A DNA stretch of 49,124 nucleotides, taken from NCBI RefSeq assembly GCF_018861705.1, contig NZ_JAHLEC010000023.1, forward strand, positions 1-49,124, read 5' to 3'. Positions 48,142 to 49,124 of the stretch are shown here, piece by piece. Positions within the stretch are counted from its first letter, which is position 1. Every line of letters begins with the position of its first letter. A model generated the notes under the pieces. That model did not search any database. It saw only the letters and a list, made by a program, of their open reading frames with translations, and was not told the DNA's origin. Both the position numbers and the translations under genes were made by a program. The DNA comes from Clostridium psychrophilum (GTDB taxonomy: Bacteria; Bacillota; Clostridia; Clostridiales; Clostridiaceae).

Positions 48142-48843
48142 TTATTCTGATAATTGTTCTCCCTGTTTTCCTTCTATAATAGCATCAGCTAATCTTTCAG
48201 TTATTAACTTAACTGCTCTTATAGCATCATCATTTCCTGGAATTACATAATCGACTTCATCTGGGTCACAGTTTGTATCAACTATTGCAACTACAGGAAT
48301 TCCAAGAATTTTAGCTTCAGAAATTGCATTTTTTTCTTTTCTTGGATCTACAACAAATATAGCTCCAATTTTATTTGCATCCATGTTTCTAATTCCGCCT
48401 AAATTCTTTTCTAATTTTTCTCTTTCGTTTTTAAGATGACTTACTTCTTTTTTAGGAAGAACTTCAAAAATCCCGTCTTCTTCCATTTTATATAATTCTT
48501 CTAATCTCATTATTCTTGTTTTAATTGTTTTAAAGTTAGTTAACATTCCACCTAACCATCTATTATTTACAAAATGCATTCCTGCTCTTACAGATTCAAA
48601 TTTAATAGCTTCTTGAGCTTGCTTTTTTGTTCCTACAAATAAGACGTCCTTACCTTCTTCAGATACAGATTTAATAAAGTCATATGCCTCATCGATTTTT
48701 CTTACTGTCTTTTGTAAATCGATAATGTATATCCCGTTTCTTTCTGTAAATATGTATGGTGCCATTTTAGGATTCCATCTTCTAGTTTGATGTCCGAAGT
48801 GAACACCTGCCTCTAATAATTGTTTCATTGAAATAACTGCCAT
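48142..48843 (-). CDS. rpsB: 30S ribosomal protein S2
   Basis: A 233-residue S2, placed late on the 30S body. [34 protein letters not shown] and [13 protein letters not shown] are signature segments (first shortened: [19 protein letters not shown]). Ribosome site AAGGAGG. A promoter lies at 48950-48978, leaving a leader of about 100 bases that might hold autoregulatory structure. It starts the rpsB-tsf-pyrH-frr block. Confidence 0.97.
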   Translation of the reverse strand: MAVISMKQLLEAGVHFGHQTRRWNPKMAPYIFTERNGIYIIDLQKTVRKIDEAYDFIKSVSEEGKDVLFVGTKKQAQEAIKFESVRAGMHFVNNRWLGGMLTNFKTIKTRIMRLEELYKMEEDGIFEVLPKKEVSHLKNEREKLEKNLGGIRNMDANKIGAIFVVDPRKEKNAISEAKILGIPVVAIVDTNCDPDEVDYVIPGNDDAIRAVKLITERLADAIIEGKQGEQLSE

Positions 48844-48949
48844 TAATAATAACCTCCTTGGTTTTTACCTCCATTACCATCATCTTACTGAAGCCCAAAT
48901 ATAGGGACCCTTCCATAATTAAGTAATGTGTGTATTTTCTCACGTGTGT

Positions 48950-48978
48950 AGTATATCACAAAGTAATAATGTATTCAA
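48950..48978 (-). promoter_or_regulatory. rpsB promoter
   Basis: On the minus strand -35 TTGAAT, a 17-base spacer and -10 TATACT, about 105 bases before the start. Confidence 0.75.
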
Positions 48979-49033
48979 CAAAAAATATTATAAAATAATA
49001 CATTTTTATAAAAACCTCAATTGCAAAAGTAAA

Positions 49034-49097
49034 TTCCACCCCAATACATAAAACAGTGGAAGTTAGTCTTACAAATTAAAAGGTAGATTTTACCTTT
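49034..49097 (-). terminator. Candidate terminators of the gene beyond the right edge
   Basis: Two small stems, AAAGGTA/TACCTTT (49079-49097) and TTCCAC/GTGGAA (49034-49061), lie upstream of the rpsB promoter. The second is followed on the minus strand by TTTACTTTT. They probably end a minus-strand gene outside the window. Confidence 0.5.
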
Positions 49098-49124
49098 ACA
49101 AATTATTATAATAATATTAGATAT

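Overview
The window is a strongly AT-rich stretch of a Gram-positive, endospore-forming Firmicute chromosome, most likely Clostridium sensu stricto. The signs are a PolC-type replicase, strong AGGAGG-type ribosome sites with many GTG and TTG starts, the sporulation-linked genes spoIIIE, ymxH and tepA, the non-mevalonate isoprenoid genes dxr, ispG and ispH, and the order rpsB-tsf-pyrH-frr-uppS-cdsA-dxr-rseP-ispG-polC-rimP-nusA-ylxR-ylxQ-infB-rbfA-nrnA-truB-ribF-rpsO-pnp. Genus is an inference from gene order; I cannot name a species.

Almost everything is on the minus strand, so the biology reads from high to low coordinates. From 48.8 to 44.0 kb lie translation and envelope genes: ribosomal protein S2, EF-Ts, UMP kinase, ribosome recycling factor, undecaprenyl diphosphate synthase and CDP-diglyceride synthase. 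A 552-base gene-free gap follows, then dxr, rseP, ispG and polC. A promoter at about 35.66 kb starts the rimP-nusA-ylxR-ylxQ-infB-rbfA-nrnA-truB-ribF operon. rpsO and pnp come next, then mlpA (interrupted by an in-frame stop), ymxH, dapG, tepA and spoIIIE. The block ends with rimO-pgsA, recA (LexA box) and rny.

From about 13.8 kb down to 0 the content is looser: aspartate aminotransferase, HPr, a lone tyrosine recombinase, UvsE endonuclease with an extra C-terminal domain, a short SSB, MsrA, an RNA pseudouridine synthase, an RpiR-type regulator with palindromes upstream, and the operon flavoprotein-cmk-ispH. A GNAT acetyltransferase follows. At the left edge one plus-strand aminotransferase faces a cut-off transposase gene.

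Most of the window is conserved housekeeping. I see no defence island, CRISPR array, prophage or biosynthetic cluster, and I do not claim a new system. The points most worth checking are the UvsE C-terminal domain, which looks like YbgA/DUF1722; the nonsense codon in mlpA; a leader upstream of the flavoprotein operon with mutually exclusive hairpins; the lysine-rich repeat tail of RecA; and the palindromes in front of rpiR and recA. Residue positions are counted by eye, and promoter and hairpin calls are visual matches without energy calculations.
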